Program-made: the position numbers and the translations under genes | Source: Clostridia bacterium | GTDB taxonomy: Bacteria > Bacillota > Clostridia > Oscillospirales > Ruminococcaceae | Direction: 5' to 3' | Assembly (NCBI GenBank): GCA_026001145.1 | Contig: BNZN01000013.1 | Location: forward strand, 1 to 21,126 | Length of the DNA stretch: 21,126 nt | Shown: one piece after another, positions 4,830 through 13,943 of the stretch | Layout: every line of letters begins with the position of its first letter | Numbering within the stretch: position 1 is the first letter of the stretch | The notes under the pieces: generated by a model | Databases searched by the model: none | The model's input: only the letters and a program-made list of their open reading frames with translations | What the model was told of the DNA's origin: nothing

Positions 4830-7658
4830 ATGCCGCAAAAAGACATAGTAATTAAGGGTGCAAAAGATAACAATTTAAAAAGTGTAAGTCTATCTATTCC
4901 AAGAGATAAGTTAATTGTTTTCACCGGGGTTTCAGGGTCAGGCAAATCGTCACTAGCGTTTGACACAATTTATGCCGAAGGTCAAAGAAGATACATCGAG
5001 AGCCTATCTTCATATGCAAGGCTATTTTTGGGGCAAGCTGAAAAACCAAACGTCGAACTGATTGACGGGCTATCGCCAACCATTTCAATCGATCAAAAAA
5101 CAACCTCACACAATCCCAGATCAACGGTTGGTACAATAACCGAGATATATGATTATCTAAGGCTTCTTTATTCCCGAATCGGAGTAGCACACTGTTATGT
5201 TTGCGGCAAAGAAATTCACCATCAAACAATAGATCAAATGGTAGATCAAATTTTTGTCGTTGCTGCCGACAAAAAAATTCAGATAATGGCGCCACTTGTT
5301 AAAGGCGAGAAAGGCACGCACAAAACCATTTTGTCTGATGCTCAGAAAAGTGGGTATATACGTGTCAGGATAGATGGCCGCATTTTCGATCTTGATGAAG
5401 AAATCAAACTGGAGAAAAACAAGAAACACACGGTCGAAATAATAATAGACCGTCTGGTTGCCAGAAATGACTTAAGACCAAGAATTACCGAGGCGCTTGA
5501 ACATGCTTTCAACCTCAAGACCTCCTCTGTTGTCATCAGCATTATGGATGAAGTGGATTATCATGATATCTCTTTTGCGAAGGATTATGCTTGCCCGGAA
5601 CACAATGTCTGTATCGAAAAGCTTGAACCTCGGATGTTTTCGTTTAACAATCCGTTTGGCGCATGCCCAGATTGCACGGGTCTTGGATCGTTGTTAAAGG
5701 TGGCACCTGACATGATAATTCCAAACAAAGCACTCAGCATCAACGAAGGCGCAATCAAAGCTTCTGGCTGGGTTTTTGCAACCGGCGGCATGGCTAATAC
5801 ATATTTTGAGGGGCTTGCAAAACACCTTGGGTTTTCTCTTAACGTGCCCGTTTCTGAGTTATCGCCCGAAGTGGTAAATGCCATTCTTTATGGTACAAAA
5901 GAAAAGATTCCGTTTTACAGACAAATAGGCGGGAATTTGATCCCTTTTGTTGGAAAATTCGAAGGGGTTATCAACAATATAGAGCGCAGATTTAAAGAAT
6001 CGACGAGTGATTTGGTCAAAGATGAACTCAGAAAATATATGCGAGAAGTCAGTTGCCCAACTTGTAAAGGAGCTCGCCTTAAAAATGAAGTGTTGGCGGT
6101 AACAGTTTGTGGCAAAAACATCGGTGAGTTCTGTGATATGTCAGTCAAAGAATCCCTTTTATTTATGGATGAACTCAAACTAGCCTCAAAAGATTTGCTA
6201 ATTGCCGACCGAATAATCAAAGAGATTAAGAGTAGGCTCACCTTTTTGCAGAACGTCGGACTCTCGTATTTAACTCTTGCACGCTCAGCTGCAACAATTT
6301 CGGGCGGCGAAAGCCAAAGATTGCGGCTTGCCACCCAGATTGGCGCTGGTCTCGTTGGAGTAATATATATACTTGATGAACCAAGTATCGGACTTCACCC
6401 CAGAGATAATGACAAACTCATCGCAGCACTCAAAAACCTGAGAGATATCGGAAATACCGTTATAGTTGTTGAACACGACGAGGAAACCATGTATGCAGCA
6501 GATCATATTGTTGACATAGGGCCAGGCGCAGGAGTGAACGGCGGCGAAATCGTTTGTCAAGGGACTATTGAGGAAATTAAGGCCTGCAAAGATTCATTGA
6601 CCGGTTCTTATCTTAGCGGAACAAAAAAGATACCCATTCCAGCAACTCGGAGATCAGGCAATGGAAAGCATATCAAGATTTGGGGCGCCTCAGAAAACAA
6701 TCTCAAAAATATAGATGTTTCCATCCCACTCGGCAAGTTCGTTGCAATCACCGGAGTTTCTGGTTCTGGTAAAAGCACATTAATTAACGGAATTTTATAT
6801 AAGGCACTATATAGTGCGCTTAACAAGTATGATATTTCACCGGGAAAGCACAAAAAAATCGAGGGACTTAGCAACATAAAAAAAATAGTAAACATCGACC
6901 AATCACCAATCGGACGCACACCACGTTCAAATCCAGCGACCTACACAGGGACGTTTACAGACATTCGTGCATTATTTGCCGAAACGGTTGACGCAAAGAC
7001 CAAAGGTTATGGTATGGGCAGATTTTCTTTTAATGTCTCTGGCGGCAGATGTGAAGCTTGTTCTGGTGATGGAATAATAAAAATTGAAATGCACTTTTTG
7101 CCGGATGTTTTCATTCCATGTGAAGTTTGTCTCGGCAAAAGATATAATCAGGAAACTTTAACAGTAAGATATAAAAACAAAAATATCTATGACGTTTTGG
7201 AAATGACCGTCGAAGAAGCTCTGAGCTTTTTCGAAAACATCCCTAAAATAAAGCGCAAAATGCAATGTCTGTTTGACGTTGGCCTAGGATATATCAAACT
7301 TGGACAACCTGCAACCACGCTTTCGGGAGGTGAGGCTCAGCGTGTGAAACTTGCAACTGAACTTTCAAAACATTTCACAGATTTAAATTTATATCTTCTT
7401 GACGAACCAACGACAGGCCTTCATGTTGCTGATGTTGACCGATTGATTACTGTGCTGCATAAACTTGTAGACAGTGGAGCCACAGTGCTCACTATAGAGC
7501 ACAATCTTGATGTGATAAAAAATGCAGATTATATAATTGACCTTGGGCTCGAGGGCGGAGACTTGGGCGGAAACGTTATTTGTCAGGGGACCCCTGAAAA
7601 GATAGCTGAGTGTGGTTTTTCATATACCGGACAATACCTGAAAAAATACCTGACTTGA
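4830..7658 (+). CDS. uvrA: UvrABC excinuclease subunit A
   Basis: 942 residues, the normal UvrA length. It is the damage-sensing ATPase of nucleotide excision repair, acting as a dimer that loads UvrB at helix-distorting lesions. Two ABC cassettes are visible: Walker A GVSGSGKSS at about 33-41 with ABC signature ISGGESQRLRLA and Walker B 'YILDEPSIGLHP', then Walker A GVSGSGKST at about 642-650 with LSGGEAQRVKLA and 'YLLDEPTTGLH'. Zinc-binding cysteines occur as CYVCG, CPDCTG, CPTCKG and the CEACSGDG / CEVCLGKRYN pair of the C-terminal zinc finger. The start is fixed by GGAGGG 5 nt upstream. uvrB and uvrC are not adjacent, and the gene appears monocistronic with its own promoter and a terminator about 130 nt downstream. 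In other species uvrA belongs to the LexA/SOS regulon; no obvious LexA box was noticed here. Confidence 0.98.
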   Translation: MPQKDIVIKGAKDNNLKSVSLSIPRDKLIVFTGVSGSGKSSLAFDTIYAEGQRRYIESLSSYARLFLGQAEKPNVELIDGLSPTISIDQKTTSHNPRSTVGTITEIYDYLRLLYSRIGVAHCYVCGKEIHHQTIDQMVDQIFVVAADKKIQIMAPLVKGEKGTHKTILSDAQKSGYIRVRIDGRIFDLDEEIKLEKNKKHTVEIIIDRLVARNDLRPRITEALEHAFNLKTSSVVISIMDEVDYHDISFAKDYACPEHNVCIEKLEPRMFSFNNPFGACPDCTGLGSLLKVAPDMIIPNKALSINEGAIKASGWVFATGGMANTYFEGLAKHLGFSLNVPVSELSPEVVNAILYGTKEKIPFYRQIGGNLIPFVGKFEGVINNIERRFKESTSDLVKDELRKYMREVSCPTCKGARLKNEVLAVTVCGKNIGEFCDMSVKESLLFMDELKLASKDLLIADRIIKEIKSRLTFLQNVGLSYLTLARSAATISGGESQRLRLATQIGAGLVGVIYILDEPSIGLHPRDNDKLIAALKNLRDIGNTVIVVEHDEETMYAADHIVDIGPGAGVNGGEIVCQGTIEEIKACKDSLTGSYLSGTKKIPIPATRRSGNGKHIKIWGASENNLKNIDVSIPLGKFVAITGVSGSGKSTLINGILYKALYSALNKYDISPGKHKKIEGLSNIKKIVNIDQSPIGRTPRSNPATYTGTFTDIRALFAETVDAKTKGYGMGRFSFNVSGGRCEACSGDGIIKIEMHFLPDVFIPCEVCLGKRYNQETLTVRYKNKNIYDVLEMTVEEALSFFENIPKIKRKMQCLFDVGLGYIKLGQPATTLSGGEAQRVKLATELSKHFTDLNLYLLDEPTTGLHVADVDRLITVLHKLVDSGATVLTIEHNLDVIKNADYIIDLGLEGGDLGGNVICQGTPEKIAECGFSYTGQYLKKYLT

Positions 7659-7712
7659 AACGGAACGAGATTAATTTGTCGAATTTTGTCGAAAATTTAT
7701 TGCCGAAAACGC

Positions 7713-7741
7713 TTTACATTTGAATATTTATGTGGTAGGAT
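7713..7741 (+). promoter_or_regulatory. Promoter-like sequence between uvrA and its terminator
   Basis: TTTACA (7713-7718), a 17-nt spacer and TAGGAT (7736-7741) form a reasonable sigma-A-like promoter. Transcription from about 7748 would run only ~75 nt before the strong hairpin at 7788-7818. No convincing reading frame with a ribosome binding site lies downstream, so it is either a chance match or the promoter of a short RNA. Confidence 0.35.
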
Positions 7742-7787
7742 ATGCATATTAATTCCTTTATTAATCATTTACTTCCCCAATAACACT

Positions 7788-7824
7788 GGACACGTCGGGA
7801 CAGGTCGCCGGCGTGTCCGTCTTT
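7788..7824 (+). terminator. Strong intrinsic terminator downstream of uvrA
   Basis: GGACACGTCGG (7788-7798) pairs with CCGGCGTGTCC (7808-7818): 11 bp with one G-T wobble and a 9-nt loop, then GTCTTTTGTG. This is the most stable hairpin in the gap and the likely end of the uvrA transcript. The rest of the 7659-7985 gap holds the promoter-like site and the spoVS terminator. Confidence 0.75.
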
Positions 7825-7909
7825 TGTGTTTCTCATTTCTGTTGGCTCCACAACTCCACTCCTGTGGTTTGCCAAGGACAACAAATCAGTCTCTGAATCG
7901 CAAACAATA

Positions 7910-7943
7910 AAGCAATTCGCTGCGGTAACACAGCAAATTGCTT
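7910..7943 (-). terminator. Terminator of spoVS
   Basis: AAGCAATT (7910-7917) pairs with AATTGCTT (7936-7943), continued inward by GCTG/CAGC. On the minus strand the hairpin is followed by TATTGTTTG. It lies about 40 nt beyond the spoVS stop and converges with the uvrA terminator. Confidence 0.65.
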
Positions 7944-7985
7944 CTTAAATCCGTCACATATCACATTCATCTTCAAAAAACAACT

Positions 7986-8246
7986 TTATCGAGGTTCAAT
8001 AAGCAACTTAACGGCCGTCCTCTCTTCGCCATCAATCAAAACATTTGTAAAAGCAGGGATACATATCACATCAACTCCGGTTGGCGCCAAGTACCCTCTT
8101 GTTATCGCCACTGCTTTTATGGCTTGATTTGCAGCTCCAGCCCCAACAGCTTGCACCTCCACCTCTCCTCTTTCTCTTATGGCTCCTGCTATCGCACCTG
8201 CTACTGCATTTGGACTAGACTTTGCTGAAACTTTGAGTATCTCCAC
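7986..8246 (-). CDS. spoVS: Stage V sporulation protein S
   Basis: 86 residues, full length and highly typical: MEILKVSAKSSPNAVAGAIA at the start, 'AVGAGAANQAIKA' in the middle and 'CIPAFTNVLIDGEERTA' before a final KLLIEPR. SpoVS is a small Alba-like-fold protein conserved in endospore formers; in Bacillus subtilis its loss blocks spore coat/cortex development and affects septation. The GTG start is supported by GGGGGAGG (8256-8263) 9 nt upstream and by the family N-terminus. It is monocistronic with its own terminator. Its presence is the clearest sign that the host comes from a sporulating lineage, although SpoVS also occurs in some non-sporulating bacteria. Confidence 0.96.
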   Translation of the reverse strand: MEILKVSAKSSPNAVAGAIAGAIRERGEVEVQAVGAGAANQAIKAVAITRGYLAPTGVDVICIPAFTNVLIDGEERTAVKLLIEPR

Positions 8247-8263
8247 TTCAAAATGCCTCCCCC

Positions 8264-8563
8264 TAAATCTATTCGGAAATATAACACGTCAATGGTACTC
8301 TATTTTTAGCGTTCTTTCAAGTACTAATTTGCAACTCCATTCTTTCCGCAGAACGTCCTTAATTTTGGGCAATGTATTATATTTTTAATCTTAAATTGAC
8401 TAATTTGTGTTGTTATGCCACATTTTTCATAACTGTTGTCAACTCTGAATATGCACTGCTCCCAAGGCTGGCGCGCCTTTCTTCCAACCATTTGCGTTCT
8501 TACCCCCGCAGCCAAATGAAACATTTTTGTGAATTATTAGTTTATTTTTATTGATGCGAGGCA
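8264..8563. other. Intergenic region upstream of spoVS and downstream of yqeY
   Basis: No gene was found in these ~300 bases. A minus-strand TATAAT at 8376-8381, with TTAGTC 16 nt upstream, is a possible spoVS promoter with a long leader; TTGACG near 8306-8311 lacks a good -10. A small palindrome TGATGC-GAG-GCATCA at 8552-8566 overlaps the yqeY stop codon but has no T-run, so it is a poor terminator. GGCGCGCC near 8470 sits in an AAGG/CCTT hairpin of unknown meaning. None of the promoters is convincing. Confidence 0.4.
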
Positions 8564-9007
8564 TCATTTCAGTAAGTTTTCAACAATTTTACTGACAAGC
8601 CTCATGTCGGCGTGAGATTTGAGTTCGGTCGGCAGATTTTTCATAATTAACCCTTTATCTTTTACCAGAGGTTCGGATATCTGAAGATTAAACAGTGTTT
8701 CTTTAAGCACTTTTTCAATTTCTGATTCACTCATCAACTGAGGCGCAAACTCGGAATAAATTGCTATTTTAAAATTGCATTCATCAATCAAATCCTGCCT
8801 GCCATCAGCCGTTTCGAGGGTCTCTTTGACCTGTTTAATCTCTTTCATAACCACGGCATTTTCTTCTGCCTCCGTAAGCTCTTCGCGTTTATCAATAAAT
8901 TTAGCCTTTAGTGCCGAAAGTAACAGTGAAAGAGCTTCTTTTCTTGGCATGTTTTTCTCCTTAAGGGCTTTCATCATCTCTGCTCTGACCACATTTATCT
9001 TAGACAT
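8564..9007 (-). CDS. yqeY: GatB/YqeY-domain protein
   Basis: 147 residues, the usual YqeY size. Helical throughout, with the family landmarks: MSKINVVRAEMMKALKEK at the start, 'LTEAEENAVVMKEIKQ', 'GRQDLIDECNFKIAIYSEF' corresponding to the conserved GRxDL...E.I..L..Y.P motif, and a C-terminal tail-like repeat ending 'RLVSKIVENLLK'. The domain resembles the tRNA-binding tail of the amidotransferase subunit GatB; a role in tRNA or aminoacylation quality control is assumed, not proven. A longer reading from GTG at 9022 is possible, but its first codons are the ribosome binding site itself (GAGGAGG, 6 nt before the ATG at 9007), so the ATG is the real start. The gene is transcribed separately from the str operon upstream. 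Confidence 0.9.
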   Translation of the reverse strand: MSKINVVRAEMMKALKEKNMPRKEALSLLLSALKAKFIDKREELTEAEENAVVMKEIKQVKETLETADGRQDLIDECNFKIAIYSEFAPQLMSESEIEKVLKETLFNLQISEPLVKDKGLIMKNLPTELKSHADMRLVSKIVENLLK

Positions 9008-9026
9008 AAACATCCTCCTCACAAAA

Positions 9027-9056
9027 ATTATAGCAACCCAAATAACATCAGGTTGC
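9027..9056 (-). promoter_or_regulatory. Extended -10 promoter and upstream hairpin of yqeY
   Basis: On the minus strand TGCTATAAT (extended -10, TATAAT at 9027-9032) precedes the GAGGAGG site by a few bases, giving a very short leader. Directly upstream, GCAACC (9033-9038) pairs with GGTTGC (9051-9056). On the plus strand this hairpin is followed by CATTTTTTG, so it could also terminate stray plus-strand transcription. Its overlap with the -10 region may matter for regulation. Confidence 0.5.
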
Positions 9057-9094
9057 CATTTTTTGACTTTTCCTCTTGGCTAAGCTATTTCTTT

Positions 9095-9209
9095 GCTTTC
9101 CAAACATTCCGGAATTCGAAACAAACTCGCCTTCTCGTACCTTTCTTGCGTTTTGGCAACTCGCTTTTCAAGAAACAAACCGGGAGGGACTTGCGATTTT
9201 CCCTCCCGG
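9095..9209 (-). repeat. Hairpin repeat, copy 1 (behind tuf)
   Basis: Read on the minus strand: a perfect 9-bp hairpin CCGGGAGGG/CCCTCCCGG (9201-9209 and 9180-9188, 12-nt loop), then GGTTTGTTTCTTGAAAAGCG, then a segment containing CAAAACG...GAAAGGT...CGAGAAGG and GGAATGTTTGGAAAG. The same series, with substitutions and indels, is found at 18141-18249, and a diverged version lies directly next to it at 9210-9304. The stem of this copy and of the 18224-18249 copy differ by paired GG/CC versus AA/TT changes, so base pairing is preserved. Confidence 0.65.
9170..9209 (-). terminator. Probable terminator of the str operon
   Basis: On the minus strand the 9-bp GC-rich stem (9180-9209) is followed immediately by TTTGTTTCTT. 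It lies about 130 nt beyond the tuf stop. The weaker hairpin nearer to tuf (9277-9302) has no T-run on the minus strand, so this is the likelier termination point for rpsL-rpsG-fusA-tuf. Confidence 0.7.
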
Positions 9210-9318
9210 ACCTTCCCTTGAAACGCTTTTTCCAGAGTTCAAAGTTGTTTGCTATGAAATTTTTTCAACGACAAGGAGAGAGGATTGTGAATACTTCTCT
9301 CTGGCTTGCTTTTTTAAA
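9210..9318. repeat. Hairpin repeat, diverged copy 2 between copy 1 and tuf
   Basis: AGAGAG (9277-9282) pairs with CTCTCT (9297-9302) around an ATTGTGA-containing loop. On the minus strand the downstream part reads CTCTGGAAAAAGCG-TTTCAA-GGGAAGGT, which lines up with TTTCTGAAAAAGCG..., CAAAA and GAGAAGGT of the other copies. On the plus strand the hairpin is followed by CTGGCTTGCTTTTTT, strikingly like the minus-strand continuation (CTGGTTTGTTTTTTT) of the copy at 18209-18249, so it might also stop plus-strand transcription heading into tuf. More diverged than the other two copies. Confidence 0.5.
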
Positions 9319-9336
9319 ATGCTTCTTTCCAGAGTC

Positions 9337-10536
9337 TTATGAACTAACCGACACAACAACCCCAGATCCAACGGTACGGCCACCCTCACGAATGGCAAAA
9401 CGAAGACCTGCTTCGATTGCAACCGGCGTAATAAGCTCAACATCGATCTCCACGTTATCGCCAGGCATACACATTTCAACACCAGACGGCAGACTAACAA
9501 CGCCCGTAACATCGGTTGTTCTGAGGTAAAACTGTGGCCTGTAGTTGTTGAAGAACGGCGTATGTCTTCCACCTTCCTCTTTCTTCAGGACATAAACCTG
9601 ACCTTTAAACTTAGTATGCGGTTTTATTGAGCCCGGTTTGCAAAGAACCTGTCCACGCTGAATGTCGGTTCTCTGAATTCCGCGCAACAAAACGCCAACA
9701 TTATCCCCAGCTTCTGCATAATCAAGAATTTTTTTGAACATTTCAACGCCGGTCACTGTTGTTTTTTGGTTATCCTTAATTCCAACCAATTCAACCTCTT
9801 CGCCAACCTTAATTTGTCCACGCTCAACCCTGCCGGTTGCAACGGTTCCGCGTCCAGTAATTGTAAAAACATCCTCAACGGGCAACAAAAACGGAAGATC
9901 CTTTTTGCGCTCTGGAGTTGGAATGTAATCATCAACGGCCTTCATCAACTCCAATATGGGTGCATAAGTCGCATCATTTGCATCTGTCGAAGTTGATTCT
10001 AACATCTTAAGAGCAGAACCCTTAATTATAGGCGTAGTATCACCCGGGAAATCATAACTCGTCAACAAATCTCTAATTTCCATCTCTACCAAATCCAAAA
10101 GTTCAGGATCATCAACCTGATCAATTTTATTCATAAACACAACGATATGCGGCACGCCAACCTGCCGCGCAAGCACAATATGCTCACGTGTCTGTGGCAT
10201 CGGACCATCCGCGGCAGAAACCACCAAAATCGCACCATCCATTTGAGCAGCACCTGTGATCATGTTTTTGACATAATCGGCGTGTCCGGGGCAATCAACA
10301 TGCGCATAATGCCGCGCATCAGTTTGATATTCAACATGCGTCGTATTAATCGTTATTCCACGTTCTCTTTCTTCTGGCGCTTTGTCAATTGTGTCATAAG
10401 CCCTTGCTTCAGCTTTTCCCTGAAAAGCCAAAACCTTCGTTATTGCTGCAGTAAGTGTTGTTTTACCATGGTCAACGTGACCAATCGTTCCAATATTCAC
10501 ATGTGGCTTATTTCTTTCAAACTTTTCCTTTGCCAT
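9337..10536 (-). CDS. tuf: Translation elongation factor Tu
   Basis: 399 residues, full length. EF-Tu is the GTPase that delivers aminoacyl-tRNA to the ribosomal A site. G1 GHVDHGKT near residue 19, switch I '[13 protein letters not shown]', G3 DCPGHADY, G4 NKID (the usual family form is NKxD), then domain 2 ('[14 protein letters not shown]') and domain 3 ending '[16 protein letters not shown]'. The ATG is preceded by GGGAGG with a 7-nt spacer. It is the last gene of rpsL-rpsG-fusA-tuf; the 50-nt gap to fusA contains only AT-rich sequence, so it is expected to be co-transcribed with it. A hairpin-repeat region follows. Confidence 0.98.
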   Translation of the reverse strand: MAKEKFERNKPHVNIGTIGHVDHGKTTLTAAITKVLAFQGKAEARAYDTIDKAPEERERGITINTTHVEYQTDARHYAHVDCPGHADYVKNMITGAAQMDGAILVVSAADGPMPQTREHIVLARQVGVPHIVVFMNKIDQVDDPELLDLVEMEIRDLLTSYDFPGDTTPIIKGSALKMLESTSTDANDATYAPILELMKAVDDYIPTPERKKDLPFLLPVEDVFTITGRGTVATGRVERGQIKVGEEVELVGIKDNQKTTVTGVEMFKKILDYAEAGDNVGVLLRGIQRTDIQRGQVLCKPGSIKPHTKFKGQVYVLKKEEGGRHTPFFNNYRPQFYLRTTDVTGVVSLPSGVEMCMPGDNVEIDVELITPVAIEAGLRFAIREGGRTVGSGVVVSVSS

Positions 10537-10586
10537 CTTTTTTCCTCCCTATAAATAATAATTTTTAAGTTCTTAATCTTTAAGTT

Positions 10587-12665
10587 TTAACTTTTAGTTT
10601 TATTGCTGATTATACTTTCTGAAACGGATTTTGGAGCTTCAATATAATGACTCGGTTCCATCACGTATTGCCCTCTCCCCTGAGTTCTGGAACGCAGATC
10701 TGTTGAATAACCAAACATTTCAGAAAGTGGAACAAATGCATTTATCTGATTAGCGCCATTTCGAGTTTCCATTCCTTGGATCTGCCCACGTCTTGAATTA
10801 AGATCACCCATAACGTCGCCCATATATTCTTCTGGAACGATAGCACAAACTTTCATGATTGGTTCCAAAATAATAGGAGTTGCCCTTCTCATTGCCTCCT
10901 TAAAAGCCATCGAACCAGCAATTTTAAAAGCTATTTCAGAGGAGTCAACCTCATGGTAAGAACCATCATAAAGTTCCACAATGCAATCAACAACAGGATA
11001 TCCCGCCAACACTCCAGCTTGCATCGCACCTTTGATTCCGGCATCAACAGCAGGGATATATTCCTTTGGGATCACTCCACCAACGATCTTATTGACAAAT
11101 TCGTAACCTTTGCCACTCTCATTGGGTTTCAACCTAATCTTAACGTGCCCATATTGCCCACGACCACCAGACTGTCTTGCATATTTGTGATCAACATCTG
11201 CTGTGCCTTTTACCGTTTCCTTATATGCAACCTGTGGCTTCCCGACGTTGGCTTCAACTTTAAATTCACGAAGCAATCTATCAACGATAATTTCAAGGTG
11301 CAGCTCGCCCATTCCAGCAATAATAGTCTGCCCTGTTTCTTCATCCGTGTACATTCTGAACGTCGGATCTTCTTCTGCCAATTTCGAAAGGGCAATCCCC
11401 ATCTTTTCTTGCCCAACCTTTGTTTTGGGCTCAATTGCAACCCTTATAACAGGCTCAGAAAACTCCATGGATTCTAGAATTATCGGATGCTTTTGATCAC
11501 AAAGCGTATCTCCAGTTGTTGTATTTTTAAACCCCACAGCAGCAGCGATATCCCCCGCGTAGCAAACATCTATATCTTTTCTATTGTTTGCGTGCATCTG
11601 CAAAATCCGACCTATTCTTTCCTGTTCACCCTTGGTAGCGTTATAGATAGTTGAACCTGCGCTGACAGTCCCGGAATAAATACGAAAAAAACAAAGCTTC
11701 CCAACATAAGGATCCGTCGCAATCTTAAAAGCTAGTGCCGCAAATGGTTCGGTGTCACTCGATTCCCTAGTCCCCTTTTCATCTGTTTCAGGGTTAATCC
11801 CAGTTATCACCGGAACATCCATGGGAGCCGGCATATAATCAACAACGGCATCCAAGAGTTCTTGCACCCCTTTGTTGCGGTATGAACTTCCGCACAAAAC
11901 CGGAACCATATCGTTTGCAATCGTCCCTTTTCGGATTCCTTTTTTGATCTCTTGGGCACTCAATTCCTCACCCGAAAGATATTTGTGCATAAGCTCTTCA
12001 TCCTGCTCAGCAACAACTTCAAGCATATTCACGCGGTATTCTTTTGCCATCTCAAGCAAATCTGCCGGGATTTCTTCAACTCTGATATCCTTGCCCAAAT
12101 CATCATAGTGAATGCAAGCATGCATTTCAACAAGATCAATAATACCCTTGAAAGTCTCTTCTTTGCCAATTGGCAGCTGAATCGGAATAGCTTTGCACCC
12201 CAGTCTTTTTTTCATCATGTCAACAACATTGAAAAAATCCGCACCCATGATATCCATTTTGTTAACATAAGCCATCCGCGGAACTTCATATTTGTCAGCC
12301 TGCCTCCAGACCGTCTCTGACTGCGGTTCAACGCCACCCTTTGCGCAAAACACAGTAACCGAACCGTCGAGCACCCTGAGCGATCTTTCGACTTCTGCAG
12401 TAAAATCCACGTGGCCAGGTGTATCAATTATGTTTATGCGATGGCCCTTCCAGAAAGTCGTGGTTGCTGCCGAAGTAATAGTAATCCCACGTTCCTGCTC
12501 TTGTTCCATCCAGTCCATGGTTGCTTCACCTTCATGAACCTCACCGATTTTGTGAGTCTTTCCGGTATAAAACAAAATCCTCTCTGTTGTTGTTGTCTTT
12601 CCGGCATCAATATGCGCCATAATTCCTATGTTACGAGTTAATTCCAACGAAACTTCTCTTGGCAT
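10587..12665 (-). CDS. fusA: Translation elongation factor G
   Basis: 692 residues, standard for EF-G, the GTPase that drives tRNA-mRNA translocation and, with RRF, ribosome recycling. G1 [15 protein letters not shown] at about 17, switch '[13 protein letters not shown]', G3 DTPGHVDF, G4 NKMD, followed by domain II, then the domain IV loop region '[16 protein letters not shown]' and the domain V end '[20 protein letters not shown]'. The ribosome binding site is weak (GGTGG, 9 nt before the ATG). It lies 55 nt after rpsG and 50 nt before tuf on the same strand, the canonical str order. Nothing suggests the specialised duplicates (such as FusB/Tet-like proteins). Confidence 0.98.
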   Translation of the reverse strand: MPREVSLELTRNIGIMAHIDAGKTTTTERILFYTGKTHKIGEVHEGEATMDWMEQEQERGITITSAATTTFWKGHRINIIDTPGHVDFTAEVERSLRVLDGSVTVFCAKGGVEPQSETVWRQADKYEVPRMAYVNKMDIMGADFFNVVDMMKKRLGCKAIPIQLPIGKEETFKGIIDLVEMHACIHYDDLGKDIRVEEIPADLLEMAKEYRVNMLEVVAEQDEELMHKYLSGEELSAQEIKKGIRKGTIANDMVPVLCGSSYRNKGVQELLDAVVDYMPAPMDVPVITGINPETDEKGTRESSDTEPFAALAFKIATDPYVGKLCFFRIYSGTVSAGSTIYNATKGEQERIGRILQMHANNRKDIDVCYAGDIAAAVGFKNTTTGDTLCDQKHPIILESMEFSEPVIRVAIEPKTKVGQEKMGIALSKLAEEDPTFRMYTDEETGQTIIAGMGELHLEIIVDRLLREFKVEANVGKPQVAYKETVKGTADVDHKYARQSGGRGQYGHVKIRLKPNESGKGYEFVNKIVGGVIPKEYIPAVDAGIKGAMQAGVLAGYPVVDCIVELYDGSYHEVDSSEIAFKIAGSMAFKEAMRRATPIILEPIMKVCAIVPEEYMGDVMGDLNSRRGQIQGMETRNGANQINAFVPLSEMFGYSTDLRSRTQGRGQYVMEPSHYIEAPKSVSESIISNKTKS

Positions 12666-12720
12666 CTATAAATTCCACCCGGCACAAACCCGATGGACAC
12701 TCGCCCCCTTTATTAAAAAC

Positions 12721-13191
12721 TTACCACCTATAATGAGCAAATGCCTTATTCGCTTCTGCCATCTTATGGGTATCTTCGCACTTTTTGTATGCAGCACCTG
12801 TTTTGTTCGAAGCATCCACAAGTTCGTTTGCAAGACGTTCTCTCATCACCTTTTCAGAGCGTTTTCTTGCCGCCGCCGTAATCCATCTGAGCCCCAACGT
12901 TACTCTTCTTTCTGGTCTTACTTCCAGGGGCACTTGATAGTTCGCACCACCAACACGTCTGGCTTTGACCTCAAGAACCGGCGTAACGTTTTCCATCGCT
13001 TCGTCAAGAATTTCCAATGGATCGCGCCCTGTTGTCTCCTTAATAATTCCAAACGCTCCATAAACTATATTTTGCGCAATTCCCTTTTTGCCATCGTACA
13101 TAATATTATTTATAAGCTTCGTTACCAGCTTGGTTCCATAAACTGGATCCGGTAACACATCGCGTTTGGGAACATTGCCTCTTCTTGGCAC
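12721..13191 (-). CDS. rpsG: 30S ribosomal protein S7
   Basis: 156 residues from a GTG start. S7 nucleates assembly of the 3' domain of 16S rRNA and lines the E site. The start is chosen because AAGGAGG lies 8 nt upstream and because the family begins (M)[17 protein letters not shown]; the frame is open further upstream but those codons include the ribosome binding site itself. Typical landmarks: '[16 protein letters not shown]', '[20 protein letters not shown]', '[15 protein letters not shown]' and the C-terminal '[14 protein letters not shown]'. An unusually long 125-nt spacer separates it from rpsL. Confidence 0.97.
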   Translation of the reverse strand: MPRRGNVPKRDVLPDPVYGTKLVTKLINNIMYDGKKGIAQNIVYGAFGIIKETTGRDPLEILDEAMENVTPVLEVKARRVGGANYQVPLEVRPERRVTLGLRWITAAARKRSEKVMRERLANELVDASNKTGAAYKKCEDTHKMAEANKAFAHYRW

Positions 13192-13316
13192 TCTTCTTCC
13201 CTCCTTCATCATCAAAATGAATTCTTCGGTACTCGAAAGAAACAAACTTCCGATAAGTCGCTAACATCGAGGCACATGCGTGTGCAAAGATGCCATCCAT
13301 TAGCAAAAAACAGATC
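13192..13316 (-). promoter_or_regulatory. Long structured rpsL-rpsG spacer, possible S7 autoregulatory site
   Basis: The 125-nt spacer contains, on the minus strand, a hairpin GCACA-CGCA-TGTGC and a larger potential loop closed by TCGG/CCGA just before the rpsG ribosome binding site. In Escherichia coli S7 represses its own operon by binding the S12-S7 intercistronic RNA. Whether this spacer does the same is inference; no equivalent has been matched base by base. Confidence 0.3.
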
Positions 13317-13748
13317 CTATTTCTTGTTAGCAGTACCAGCTTTTGGCTTTTTGGCGCCATATTTTGAGCGACCCTGTTGCCTGTTGGCAGTTCCCTGCAC
13401 ATCAAGAGCCCCACGAATCGTATGATATCGCACACCAGGCAAATCTCTAACACGACCCCCACGGATCAGAACCACGCTGTGCTCTTGCAGATTGTGGCCA
13501 ATCCCCGGGATATAGGAAGTCACTTCCATTCCGTTAGAAAGGCGCACTCTTGCAACTTTGCGCAGAGCAGAGTTTGGCTTTTTCGGCGTTTGAGTCCTGA
13601 TTGCAACACACACGCCCCTTTTTTGCGGCGATTCTTTTTGTGTTGTGATCTTCTTTTTTGAATTGAACCCTTTCAAAAGGGCTGGGGCAGTGGGCTTTCT
13701 CGCAGTTGTTTTGCGCCCATGTCTCACAAGCTGGTTAAATGTTGGCAT
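13317..13748 (-). CDS. rpsL: 30S ribosomal protein S12
   Basis: 143 residues. S12 sits at the decoding centre and controls accuracy. The ATG at 13748 is chosen because GGAGG stands 7 nt upstream and S12 begins MPTFNQLVR; an upstream extension of 22 codons would read through the leader. Conserved loops are present: '[17 protein letters not shown]' and '[20 protein letters not shown]' with the lysine/arginine positions of the streptomycin-sensitive form (KKPNS retained), then '[13 protein letters not shown]' and a basic tail [10 protein letters not shown]. It is the first gene of the str operon and carries the consensus promoter. rpoB/rpoC, often upstream in Firmicutes, are replaced here by an unrelated secreted-protein gene. 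Confidence 0.98.
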   Translation of the reverse strand: MPTFNQLVRHGRKTTARKPTAPALLKGFNSKKKITTQKESPQKRGVCVAIRTQTPKKPNSALRKVARVRLSNGMEVTSYIPGIGHNLQEHSVVLIRGGRVRDLPGVRYHTIRGALDVQGTANRQQGRSKYGAKKPKAGTANKK

Positions 13749-13785
13749 TTTCACACCTCCCTCATACAAATAATAATCACCCCCG

Positions 13786-13814
13786 ATTGTACTATAAATC
13801 GGCGCAGATGTCAA
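13786..13814 (-). promoter_or_regulatory. Consensus sigma-A promoter of the str operon
   Basis: On the minus strand TTGACA (13809-13814), an exact 17-nt spacer, then TACAAT (13786-13791). The leader to the rpsL ATG is about 30 nt and contains GGAGG. This is one of the strongest promoters in the window, fitting a ribosomal-protein operon. Confidence 0.85.
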
Positions 13815-13943
13815 TGCGACGCGAAGCCGCCATAAAACAAACTTTAAACTGCATTACAATGCCATTTTGCTGATGTTTTTGGGAAAGATTCGAAAATGCG
13901 AGAAAACATCAAAAAAGTGCAAAAAAACGAAAAAACACCTCAA

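Noticed and set aside
7686..7910. 74-codon plus-strand frame between uvrA and spoVS
   Set aside because: It begins at TTG without a ribosome binding site and runs through the strong terminator hairpin; the product looks like random translation.
8400..8560. Possible structured RNA upstream of spoVS, around a GC-rich patch with GGCGCGCC
   Set aside because: Only short, weak stems could be found and there is no T-run or promoter in the right place.
9076..9342. Possible tRNA or peptide gene in the region behind tuf (a TTCGAAT-like motif and short open frames on both strands)
   Set aside because: No acceptor stem or cloverleaf could be drawn, and the short frames are not conserved between the repeat copies, which keep the hairpin instead.
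13192..13245. Upstream extension of rpsG by 18 codons
   Set aside because: The extra codons include the AAGGAGG site, and the protein family starts at [10 protein letters not shown], so the GTG at 13191 is the real start.
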